This document shows positions 25,110 to 33,663 of a stretch of DNA of 64,000 nucleotides, piece by piece; position 1 is the first letter of the stretch, and each line of letters begins with the position of its first letter. Both the position numbers and the translations under genes were made by a program. The DNA comes from Blattabacterium cuenoti BPAA (lineage in GTDB: Bacteria; Bacteroidota; Bacteroidia; Flavobacteriales; Blattabacteriaceae), in the NCBI RefSeq assembly GCF_000348805.1, contig NC_020510.1, forward strand, positions 496,001 through 560,000, read 5' to 3'. The notes under the pieces were generated by a model that was given only the letters and a program-made list of their open reading frames with translations, did not search any database and had not been told where the DNA came from.

Positions 25110-27884
25110 ATGGAATATAATTTTCGTGAAATAGAAAAACGTTGGCAAATATACTGGAAAAAACATAACATTTTTCATACAAAAGAAAACAAAAAAAGAA
25201 AATACTACATCTTAAATATGTTTCCTTATCCTTCTGGAACAGGTCTTCATGTAGGACATTGTTTAGGTTATATAGCATCAGATGTTTATGCAAGGTACAA
25301 ACGAGCAAAAAAATACAATGTTTTAAATCCCATAGGATTTGATTCTTTTGGACTTCCTGCAGAACAATATGCGATTCAAACTGGAAAACATCCTTACGAT
25401 ACAACTCTCGAAAATTCACGTATATATAAAAAACAAATAAATAAAATAGGACTTTCTTTTGATTGGGATAGAGAACTATATACTAGCAATCCTAATTATT
25501 ATCGTTGGACTCAATGGATGTTTATTCAAATTTTTAATTCTTGGTACGATAAAAACAGTGAAAAAGCTAAACCTATAAGTATTTTAATTAAAGAATTTAA
25601 TAAAAATGGAAATAAATTCGTTAACGCAAACACTACATCAAATTATAAATTTGATTCAAAAACATGGAAACAATTTAGTTTCTACAAAAAAGAATCTGTT
25701 CTTTTAGATTATAGATTAGCTTTTTTATGTAAAAATACAGTAAATTGGTGTCCAGATTTAGGAACAGTGTTAGCTAATGATGAAATAAAAAATGGAAAAA
25801 GTGAAAGAGGAGGATATCCAGTTTACCAAAAAAAAATGTTACAATGGCATATAAGAATTAGTGCATATGCAGAAAGACTCATTAAAGGATTAAACTTTAT
25901 TAAGTGTTCTCAATCTTTAAAAAAATTACAATATAATTGGATAGGAAAATCAACAGGGATTTCTGTTTTATTAAAAGTAATTACTCCTGTTGAGGAGATT
26001 CATCAAATTGAATTGTTTACTTCTCATCCAGAAATGATATTTGGAATGACTTTCATCATATTATCTCCAAATCATCCACTTTCAGTTAAAATATCATTAC
26101 CCCATAAAAATGGATTAACATCTTTTTCCAAAGAATTTTCTATAAATGAAAATACAAAAAATATATATGGAATTTTTACAGGAAATTATGTTTTTCATCC
26201 TTTTTTTCCTAAAAAAAGGATTCCCATTTATATCAGTAATTTTATTTCTGTAAATCAAAAAACCCAATCTGTTATCGGAATACCTGGACATGAAGAAAAA
26301 AGTAAAAAATTTGCCAAAAAATTTGGTATAGAAATCATTAAAATTTTAGATTTTAATAAAAAGTGTATTAATTCTAATTTTTTAAATGGATTAACCCGTA
26401 AACAAGCAAAAGAAAAAATCATTAAAATTTTAGTCAAGAATAAAATAGGTTCACTTAAAACAAGTTATAAAATTCGTGATGCTATTTTTTCCAGACAAAG
26501 ATATTGGGGCGAACCCATTCCTATTTATTTTAAAAATAAAATTCCAAAAACAATTCCAGTCGATAAATTGCCTCTCATTCTTCCAGAAATAGACAATTTT
26601 CATCCTAAAGATGGAAAACCTCCATTAGTTAGAGCCAAAAACTGGGCTTGGGATGAAAAAGATATGAAGATTGTTCCTAATATTTTGATTGATCATAAAA
26701 ATGTATTTCCAATAGAAACTAGTACTATGCCGAGTTGGGCCGGTTCAAGTTGGTATTTTCTTAGATATATGGATGTACATAACAATCAATTTTTTATAGA
26801 TAAAAAAAAAGAAAATTATTGGAAAAATGTAGACTTATATATTGGTGGATCTGAACATAGTACAGGTCATTTGATTTATGCTAGATTTTGGCATAAATTT
26901 TTGTTAGATAGAGGATGGATAACAACTGAAGAACCTTTCAAAAAAATATTGAATCAAGGAATGATCTTGAGTTATTCTGCAATCATAATCAAAGTGATAG
27001 GAGAAAACATTTTTTTATCTTATGGATTAAAAAATAAAAAACACGCATATTTTTCTTTTCAAGAAATATATGTGGATCTTTCTTTAATTAAAGAAAACAA
27101 TGAATTAAATATTCATAAGTTTAAAAAATGTAGACCTGAATTTTATTCATCTGTTTTTATTTTAGAAAGAGGGGCCTTTTTTTGTAAAAGAAAATTGGAA
27201 AAAATGTCAAAATCAAAATATAATGTAATAAATCCTGATGATATTTATGATAAATATGGATCAGATACATTTCGTTTGTATGAAATGTTTTTGGGTCCTA
27301 TTAATCAATCTAAACCTTGGGATGAAAAAAAAATAAATGGAATAAAAAATTTTTTAATTAAATTTTGGTGTTTATTTCATAAAAATAAAACTTTTCAAGT
27401 CAGTGAAACAAATCCAACATTCCAAGAATTGGAATTTTTGCATAGTTCCATAAAAAAAATACAAAATAAAATAAAATCTTTTTCTTGGAATACTTCTATT
27501 AGTTTGTTAATGATTATGACGAATCAATTGACTCTATTAAAATGTAATAAAAGAAAAATACTAGAGCCTTTAGTTCAATTGATTGCTCCATTTGCTCCTC
27601 ATATATCCGAAGAATTATGGTATAAACTGGGGAAAAAAAAATCTGTTTTATTTTACGATTTTCCAGTTTTTAATCCAAAATATATAGTAAAAAAGGAAAT
27701 AACATATCCGATTATGTTTAATGGAAAATTAAAATTTTTAGAAAAGTTTGATTCTAACACTCCCATAGAAAAAATAAAAAATAAAATCTTAAATCATCCT
27801 AAAACAAAATTTTTTTTGAAAGAAAAAACTTTACAAAAGTTAATTTTAATTCCTAAAAAAATAATAAATATTTTAATTAAATAA
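25110..27884 (+). CDS. leuS: Leucyl-tRNA synthetase
   Basis: Class I aminoacyl-tRNA synthetase of 924 residues. The HIGH-type signature is HVGH at residues 47-50 inside FPYPSGTGLHVGHCLGY. The CP1 editing domain spans roughly 240-420, with the INGLTRKQAKEKI-like region after it. WAGSSWYFLRYMD and GGSEHSTGHLIYARFWHKFL are catalytic-core elements, and KMSKSKYN is near residue 699. The anticodon-binding domain follows. It is long for Bacteroidota owing to lysine-rich insertions. Single gene, divergent from mgtE. Confidence 0.97.
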   Translation: MEYNFREIEKRWQIYWKKHNIFHTKENKKRKYYILNMFPYPSGTGLHVGHCLGYIASDVYARYKRAKKYNVLNPIGFDSFGLPAEQYAIQTGKHPYDTTLENSRIYKKQINKIGLSFDWDRELYTSNPNYYRWTQWMFIQIFNSWYDKNSEKAKPISILIKEFNKNGNKFVNANTTSNYKFDSKTWKQFSFYKKESVLLDYRLAFLCKNTVNWCPDLGTVLANDEIKNGKSERGGYPVYQKKMLQWHIRISAYAERLIKGLNFIKCSQSLKKLQYNWIGKSTGISVLLKVITPVEEIHQIELFTSHPEMIFGMTFIILSPNHPLSVKISLPHKNGLTSFSKEFSINENTKNIYGIFTGNYVFHPFFPKKRIPIYISNFISVNQKTQSVIGIPGHEEKSKKFAKKFGIEIIKILDFNKKCINSNFLNGLTRKQAKEKIIKILVKNKIGSLKTSYKIRDAIFSRQRYWGEPIPIYFKNKIPKTIPVDKLPLILPEIDNFHPKDGKPPLVRAKNWAWDEKDMKIVPNILIDHKNVFPIETSTMPSWAGSSWYFLRYMDVHNNQFFIDKKKENYWKNVDLYIGGSEHSTGHLIYARFWHKFLLDRGWITTEEPFKKILNQGMILSYSAIIIKVIGENIFLSYGLKNKKHAYFSFQEIYVDLSLIKENNELNIHKFKKCRPEFYSSVFILERGAFFCKRKLEKMSKSKYNVINPDDIYDKYGSDTFRLYEMFLGPINQSKPWDEKKINGIKNFLIKFWCLFHKNKTFQVSETNPTFQELEFLHSSIKKIQNKIKSFSWNTSISLLMIMTNQLTLLKCNKRKILEPLVQLIAPFAPHISEELWYKLGKKKSVLFYDFPVFNPKYIVKKEITYPIMFNGKLKFLEKFDSNTPIEKIKNKILNHPKTKFFLKEKTLQKLILIPKKIINILIK

Positions 27885-28031
27885 ATTTTTTAAAATGACT
27901 TTCTTGATATTCTAATATTTCAATCCATTTTAACACAAATTGAAATTTGTCTATAAAACGTAGATTTGTACTCTATAATGTAGCATTCACTTTTATATTT
28001 TTTTTCATTCTATAGATAAAAACTTTGTTTT

Positions 28032-29459
28032 ATGTCAAAAAACCAAAATAAAACTGGTTCATATAGTTTTTTTAATTGTATAGAAAAAAATTTTGATAAA
28101 GCTGCACGATTTATTTCTATTGAAAAAGGTCTTTTAGAACAAATTAAAGCTTGTAATTCTGTATATCGGATGCATTTTCCCGTTAAAATAGGAAAAGAAA
28201 TCAAAGTGGTAGAAGCATATAGAGTTCAACACTCCCATCATAAACTTCCTTGTAAAGGAGGGATTCGATATAGTATGAAAGTTAATCAAGATGAAATTAT
28301 GACTTTAGCCGCTTTAATGACCTACAAATGTGCCATAGTTGATGTCCCTTTTGGAGGAGCTAAAGGTGGTATAAAAATAGACCCACAAACTATATCATCA
28401 GAAAACATAGAAAAAATAACACGCCGTTATACCTCTGAATTGATTAAAAAAAATTTCATCGGTCCAGGAATAGATGTCCCCGCTCCTGATTATGGAACTG
28501 GAGAAAGAGAGATGAGTTGGATTTTTGATACTTTTCTATCTCTTCGTTCTGGAGACGTAGATGCATTAGCTTGTGTTACAGGAAAACCCGTTTCTCAAGG
28601 AGGAGTCAGAGGAAGAAAAGAAGCAACAGGGTTGGGCGTTTTTTATGGGGTAAGAGAGTTGTGCCATGTAAAAGAAGATATGGATTCTGTTGGTCTTGAT
28701 GTAGGATTAGTTGGAAAAAGAATTATTATACAAGGATTAGGAAATGTTGGATATCATGCTGCCAGTTTTTTTCATGAGTCTGGGGCTATTATAATCGCTT
28801 TGGCAGAAAGAGAGGGAGCGATTTATAACGAAAAAGGATTAAATGTTTCCAAAGTTTTTTTACATTTAAAAAACAATGGATCCATATTAAATTTTCCAGA
28901 AGCAAAAAATATAGAAAAAACGGAAAAGGCTTTAGAATTAGAATGCGATATTTTAATTCCAGCAGCATTAGAAAATGTGATCCATAAAAATAATGCAAAT
29001 CGTATTAAGGCTAAAATAATTGGAGAAGCGGCAAATGGACCGATTACTCCTGAAGCTGATGAAATATTGGATAAAAAAGGAGTGATTATTGTTCCTGATA
29101 TTTATTTAAATGCAGGTGGTGTTACTGTTTCTTATTTTGAATGGCTAAAAAATTTAAGTCATGTACGTTATGGACGTATGGAAAAAAAATTTAGAGAAAA
29201 TGTAAATGCAGAATTTTTACAAGTTATAGAAACAGTTTGCAAAAAAAAAATTTCAATAGAAGAAAAAAAAATGATTTTAAGAGGACCAAGAGAAATAGAT
29301 TTGGTCCGTAGCGGATTAGAAGATACCATGATCAATGGTTTTCACAAAATTTGTGATCTAAAAAAATCATTAAAAATAGAAAACATGCGTACTGCAGCAT
29401 TTGTCCTATCTATCAATAAAATTATAGATTCTTATGAAAAACTAGGTATTTTTCCATAA
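28032..29459 (+). CDS. gdhA: Glutamate dehydrogenase
   Basis: Interconverts glutamate with 2-oxoglutarate and ammonia. Substrate-binding segments KGGIRYS (about residue 76) and VPFGGAKGGIKIDP (about 107) carry the catalytic lysines, and IIQGLGNVGYHAA is the Rossmann motif of the coenzyme domain. Length of 475 residues and these sequences put it with the NAD(P)-dependent hexameric class seen in Bacteroidota and cyanobacteria. In Blattabacterium this enzyme is understood to fix ammonia released by urease from host waste nitrogen; urease is not in this window. 147 bases of non-coding DNA precede it. Confidence 0.94.
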   Translation: MSKNQNKTGSYSFFNCIEKNFDKAARFISIEKGLLEQIKACNSVYRMHFPVKIGKEIKVVEAYRVQHSHHKLPCKGGIRYSMKVNQDEIMTLAALMTYKCAIVDVPFGGAKGGIKIDPQTISSENIEKITRRYTSELIKKNFIGPGIDVPAPDYGTGEREMSWIFDTFLSLRSGDVDALACVTGKPVSQGGVRGRKEATGLGVFYGVRELCHVKEDMDSVGLDVGLVGKRIIIQGLGNVGYHAASFFHESGAIIIALAEREGAIYNEKGLNVSKVFLHLKNNGSILNFPEAKNIEKTEKALELECDILIPAALENVIHKNNANRIKAKIIGEAANGPITPEADEILDKKGVIIVPDIYLNAGGVTVSYFEWLKNLSHVRYGRMEKKFRENVNAEFLQVIETVCKKKISIEEKKMILRGPREIDLVRSGLEDTMINGFHKICDLKKSLKIENMRTAAFVLSINKIIDSYEKLGIFP

Positions 29460-29467
29460 TATCTTTG
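29460..29467 (+). promoter_or_regulatory. Possible -7 box for the pyrH operon
   Basis: TATCTTTG matches TAnnTTTG and overlaps the gdhA stop codon, 33 bases before pyrH. No TTTG is seen at -33, so the call rests on a short motif that occurs often by chance. Confidence 0.25.
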
Positions 29468-29499
29468 ATTCTGAAAAAAACAGAAAAAATACATTTTTC

Positions 29500-30216
29500 A
29501 TGAAATACAAAAGATCATTATTGAAATTAAGTGGAGAAGCTCTTATGGGAGAGAACAAATTTGGACTTCATTCTACTCGTTTTCAACAATATGCTGAAGA
29601 AGTAAAAAAAGTAGTAGATATGGGGGCCCAAGTGGCTATAGTTATTGGAGGTGGGAATATATTTAGAGGATTTCCTAGAATAAAGGAAAAAACTATAAAT
29701 CGTATAGAAGGAGATTATATGGGAATGTTAGCTACCGTTATTAACGGTATAGCCTTTCAATCATATTTAGAAAATGTAGGAATATGTACTTGTATTCAAA
29801 CAGCTATCAGAATGGATGAAATTGCAGAACCTTTTGGTATAGATAGAGCCATACATCATCTTGAAAGAGGAAAAGTTGTCATATTTGTCGCAGGGTTAGG
29901 AAATCCTTATTTCACTACAGATACAGCCGCTGTTTTGCGTGCTATTGAAATCAAAGCTGATGTATTATTAAAAGGAACTAAAGTGGATGGAATTTACACA
30001 ACAGATCCAGAAAAAAATAAATATGCTAAAAAACTTAAAAATATATCTTTTGATATGGCATATCAAATGGGAATCAAAGTCATGGATCAAACTGCCTTTA
30101 TTTTAGGAAATGAAAATGATCTACCAATTATTATTTTTGATATCAATAAAAGAGGAAATTTTAAAAAAGTAATTTCAGGAGAAAAAATAGGAACTATGGT
30201 TTCTAAAAAAAAATAA
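29500..30216 (+). CDS. pyrH: UMP kinase
   Basis: Hexameric bacterial UMP kinase of the amino-acid kinase fold, making UDP for pyrimidine nucleotides. KRSLLKLSGEALMGE at the N terminus, VIGGGNIFRG, TTDTAAVLRAIEI and KGTKVDGIYTTDPEKN are diagnostic. The 238-residue length is typical. First gene of a tight cluster: frr starts 4 bases after its stop, then asnS and rpoN. pyrH-frr linkage is widespread among bacteria. Confidence 0.97.
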   Translation: MKYKRSLLKLSGEALMGENKFGLHSTRFQQYAEEVKKVVDMGAQVAIVIGGGNIFRGFPRIKEKTINRIEGDYMGMLATVINGIAFQSYLENVGICTCIQTAIRMDEIAEPFGIDRAIHHLERGKVVIFVAGLGNPYFTTDTAAVLRAIEIKADVLLKGTKVDGIYTTDPEKNKYAKKLKNISFDMAYQMGIKVMDQTAFILGNENDLPIIIFDINKRGNFKKVISGEKIGTMVSKKK

Positions 30217-30220
30217 AATT

Positions 30221-30775
30221 ATGGATGAGTTAAACGACATTTTTTCCTCTTGTAAAAGAGATATGGAAGAAATTCTGGAAAAACTGAAAAAAGAAATTCA
30301 TCGTGTTCGATTAGGCAGTAAATCTGTCTCTTCTTTTTTAGGTAAAATAAAAATAAAATGTTATGGAACCTTTTTTCCACTTATAGAAGTCGCCAACATT
30401 TCTATTATAGATAATATGAATATTTCTATTCATCCTTGGGATCGCTCTATTATTTCAGATATAGATAAGGCGATTATTAATGCTAATTTAGGTTTTATGC
30501 CAACTAATAAAGGAGATTCGATTCATATACATTTACCTATCATTACAGAAGAAAGTAGAAAAAATTTGATGAAAAAAATAAAAATACAAACAGAACATGC
30601 AAAAGTTCTTGTGAGAAAAATTCGAAGTAAAAATAACCAATATATAAGAAAATTAAAAATATCAGAAGATGTTTCTAAAACAGGGGAAATTCGTATACAG
30701 AAAATGACAAATGAATATATACAAAAAATAGAAAATTTCTTTCTTCATAAAGAAAAAGAAATATTGAGAATATAA
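30221..30775 (+). CDS. frr: Ribosome recycling factor
   Basis: Splits the post-termination ribosome together with EF-G. The 184-residue three-helix/beta-domain protein contains HRVRLGSKSVSSFLGKIKIKCYGT, corresponding to the family hinge region usually reading RTGRASPxLLDxIxVxYYG, and the C-terminal KAKVLVRKIRSKNNQYIRKLK-like segment. Several highly conserved residues are replaced: the family RTGRA reads RLGSK. Normal length and the position after pyrH support the call. Confidence 0.94.
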   Translation: MDELNDIFSSCKRDMEEILEKLKKEIHRVRLGSKSVSSFLGKIKIKCYGTFFPLIEVANISIIDNMNISIHPWDRSIISDIDKAIINANLGFMPTNKGDSIHIHLPIITEESRKNLMKKIKIQTEHAKVLVRKIRSKNNQYIRKLKISEDVSKTGEIRIQKMTNEYIQKIENFFLHKEKEILRI

Positions 30776-30776
30776 A

Positions 30777-32195
30777 ATGATAAAAAAATATTCAGTTAAA
30801 GAATTATTAAATCAAGGAAAATTTTTACTAAATAAAAAAGTATTAGTTGAAGGATGGATCCGTTCTTTTCGTTATTCTATTTTTATCACTTTGAATGATG
30901 GATCGACCATTCAAAATCTACAAATTATTTTATCCACCAATAAATTGGATAAAATAATCATGAAAAAAATAACAATTGGAAGTTCAATTAGAGTTATAGG
31001 TATAGTAAAAAAAAGTATTGGAAAAAAACAATATATCGAACTCCAATCTTTGGATATAACCATATATGAATTAGTAAATCCAAAAATTCTTCAAAAATCT
31101 ATTTTACAACCTAAAAGGCATAGTTTTGAAAAACTTCGTGAACAAGCTCATTTACGTTTTCAAACAAATATTTTTAGTTGCATTATGCGAATTCGTCATC
31201 ATATAGCTTTTTGTATACACAAGTATTTTCATGAACATGGGTTTTTCTATCTTCATACTCCAATTATTACGACTTCAAATTGTGAAGGAACCGGAAAGAT
31301 GTTTCAAATTACAACTATGGATTTCAAAAAAAATCAACTAATAGATTATGCAAAAGATTTTTTTAAATGTAAAACTTATCTCAGTGTATCCGGACAATTA
31401 GAAGCGGAAACCGCTTCTTTAGGATTAGGAAAAGTGTACACTTTTGGTCCTGTATTTCGGGCTGAAAATTCCAATACTTCACGACATTTATCTGAATTTT
31501 GGATGATTGAACCGGAAATTGCCTTTTATCATCTTGAAGAGAACATAAATCTAGCAGAAAAATTTCTCAAGTTTATTATTAAATATATTGTTGAGAATAA
31601 TATGGAAGATTTAATCTTTTTAAATCAATGTTTGGAAAAATGGAAAAAAAAGAAAAAGAACTACCTTTTAGAAAAATTAGAACTGATCTTAAAATTTCCA
31701 TTTAAGAAAATTAGTTATACAGAAACTATCAAAATTCTTGATCAAGAAGAAAAGAAAAAAAATATAAAATTTTCACATCCGATCATGTGGGGAATGGATT
31801 TACAATCTGAACATGAACAATATTTAGTTGATAAATATTTTAAAAAAATTCCTGTTATTATATTTGATTATCCTTGTAGTATTAAAGCCTTTTATATGCG
31901 TATGAATAATGATGGTAAAACTGTTAGAGCTATGGATGTCTTATTTCCTGAAATAGGAGAAATTATTGGAGGCTCTCAAAGAGAAGAACGTTATGATATG
32001 TTATTACAACGGATGAAAGATACAAATATTGATATCAATAAACTTTGGTGGTATTTAGATACACGTCGTTTTGGTTCTGTTCCTCATAGTGGATTTGGTT
32101 TAGGTTTTGATCGTTTGGTTCAATTTATCACAGGAATGAATAACATTCGTGATGTAATCCCATTTCCAAGAACTCCAAACAATGCAGAATTTTAA
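30777..32195 (+). CDS. asnS: Asparaginyl-tRNA synthetase
   Basis: Class IIb synthetase of 472 residues. The N-terminal OB-fold anticodon domain (VLVEGWIRSFRYSIFITLNDGST) is followed by the catalytic domain with HTPIITTSNCEGTGKMF, the motif-2 FGPVFRAENSNTSRHLSEFWMIEPE, and motif-3 GFGLGFDRLVQFITGMNNIRDVIPFPRTP. The NIRDVIPFPRT ending and N residues at key positions separate it from AspRS. Starts one base after the frr stop, and rpoN follows 7 bases later. Confidence 0.96.
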   Translation: MIKKYSVKELLNQGKFLLNKKVLVEGWIRSFRYSIFITLNDGSTIQNLQIILSTNKLDKIIMKKITIGSSIRVIGIVKKSIGKKQYIELQSLDITIYELVNPKILQKSILQPKRHSFEKLREQAHLRFQTNIFSCIMRIRHHIAFCIHKYFHEHGFFYLHTPIITTSNCEGTGKMFQITTMDFKKNQLIDYAKDFFKCKTYLSVSGQLEAETASLGLGKVYTFGPVFRAENSNTSRHLSEFWMIEPEIAFYHLEENINLAEKFLKFIIKYIVENNMEDLIFLNQCLEKWKKKKKNYLLEKLELILKFPFKKISYTETIKILDQEEKKKNIKFSHPIMWGMDLQSEHEQYLVDKYFKKIPVIIFDYPCSIKAFYMRMNNDGKTVRAMDVLFPEIGEIIGGSQREERYDMLLQRMKDTNIDINKLWWYLDTRRFGSVPHSGFGLGFDRLVQFITGMNNIRDVIPFPRTPNNAEF

Positions 32196-32202
32196 ATAAA
32201 AC

Positions 32203-33663
32203 ATGTTAATAAAACAACAGTTATTGCAAAAAGGGCAACATAAACTTTCTCCACAACAAATTAGGTTAATGAAATTAGTTCAATTATCTACTTTAGATTT
32301 TGAACAAAGAGTTCAACAAGAATTAGAAGAAAATCCAGCTTTGGAAGAGGAAAATTGTTCAGATTTAGAAGAATATTCAGAGGTATTAGAAGAAGAAAAC
32401 AAGATAGATGTAACAGAAGATCAAAAAAATCAATCTTTAGATAATATCATAGATGAATATTTCAGTGATGACGAAATAGAAGATTTCCAAATCAATAACC
32501 AAAAAAATTATAGTATGAAAAAACACATTCCAATTATATCTGGAATTTCTTTTCAAGAATATTTAAAAAATCAATTACATACATTTCGTTTAAATGAAAA
32601 AGATTTATTAATTGCTGATTTTATATTAGGAAACATAGATGATGATGGTTATATTAGAAGAAAAATTACATCTATAGCGGATGACATTTTTTTAATACTT
32701 GGAAAATCTGTATCTACAGAAAAAGTAGAAAAATTGCTTGTAAATTACATTCAAAAATTAGATCCTATAGGTGTAGGATCCAGAAATCTACAAGAATGTT
32801 TACTCATTCAATTAGAGAAAAAAAAAATTAATCAAGAAGTTATTTTATCAAAAAAAATTATACAAGATCATTTTGAATTTTTTATAAAAAAACATTATCA
32901 AAAATTGCAAAACAAGTTGGGAATAACAAAAAAAAGTTTACGAAAAATTCTTGATCAAATAAGAAAATTAAATCCTAAACCAGGAAAAATTTATTCTGAT
33001 AATACTAAAAATTTGAATCATATTATTCCGGATTTTAATATTTCTGTTTCAGATGAAAAATTAGAACTGACTTTAAATCAAAAAAACATACCAAAATTGA
33101 AAATATCCTCTTTATATTTAGATATGTTGAAATCTTATCAATCAGAAAAAAATATAAAGGAAAATGAAGGAACCATTGTATTTTTAAAAAAAAAAATAAA
33201 TTCAGCAAAATGGTTTGTAGATGCAATTAAACAACGTAAAAATACACTTATGCTAACAATGAATGCTATTATGGATTATCAAAAAGAATATTTTTTAACG
33301 GGAGATCCCGTTAAAATAAAACCTATGATTTTAAAAAATATTTCTCAAAAAATTGGAGTAGGAATTTCTACTGTTTCTCGTGTAGCTAATAGTAAATATG
33401 TTAATACCCCATATGGAACTTTTTTAATCAAAAGTTTTTTTTCTGAAAAAATGATGAATCAAGAAGGAAAAGAAATTTCCTCTATTGAAATCAAAAAACT
33501 TTTAAAAGAATTCATAGATAAAGAAAATAAAAAAAAACCTTTCACTGATGAAAAATTATCCAAAATACTTAGAAAAAAAGGTTATTTGGTAGCCAGAAGA
33601 ACTATCGCAAAATATAGAGATCAAATGCATTTTCCTGTTGCAAGAATGCGAAAAGATTTATAA
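32203..33663 (+). CDS. rpoN: RNA polymerase sigma-54 factor
   Basis: The 486-residue protein has the three regions of sigma-54: the N-terminal activator-interacting region (LIKQQLLQKGQHKLSPQQIRLMKLVQLS, then QRVQQELEENPALEEE), the acidic linker, the core-binding domain, and the DNA-binding part with a helix-turn-helix (KIGVGISTVSRVANSKYV) and the RpoN box ARRTIAKYRD near the C terminus (consensus ARRTVAKYRE). Its promoters need an AAA+ activator, and none is encoded in this window. Last of the pyrH cluster; overlaps the convergent aldehyde dehydrogenase gene by 6 bases. Confidence 0.96.
   Translation: MLIKQQLLQKGQHKLSPQQIRLMKLVQLSTLDFEQRVQQELEENPALEEENCSDLEEYSEVLEEENKIDVTEDQKNQSLDNIIDEYFSDDEIEDFQINNQKNYSMKKHIPIISGISFQEYLKNQLHTFRLNEKDLLIADFILGNIDDDGYIRRKITSIADDIFLILGKSVSTEKVEKLLVNYIQKLDPIGVGSRNLQECLLIQLEKKKINQEVILSKKIIQDHFEFFIKKHYQKLQNKLGITKKSLRKILDQIRKLNPKPGKIYSDNTKNLNHIIPDFNISVSDEKLELTLNQKNIPKLKISSLYLDMLKSYQSEKNIKENEGTIVFLKKKINSAKWFVDAIKQRKNTLMLTMNAIMDYQKEYFLTGDPVKIKPMILKNISQKIGVGISTVSRVANSKYVNTPYGTFLIKSFFSEKMMNQEGKEISSIEIKKLLKEFIDKENKKKPFTDEKLSKILRKKGYLVARRTIAKYRDQMHFPVARMRKDL
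33293..33316. repeat. Intragenic hairpin in rpoN, 10-bp arms
   Basis: TTTTAACGGG (33293-33302) and CCCGTTAAAA (33307-33316) flank a 4-base AGAT loop within the rpoN coding sequence. It contains four G-C pairs next to the loop, so it is stable for its size. Confidence 0.8.

Noticed and set aside
25069..25419. 116-codon minus-strand frame over the start of leuS
   Set aside because: It lies antisense to conserved leuS codons including the HIGH motif and has no recognisable features.
27936..27951. Short inverted repeat after leuS as terminator (ACAAATT/AATTTGT)
   Set aside because: Only 7 A/T-rich base pairs with a 2-base loop; too weak to support a terminator.
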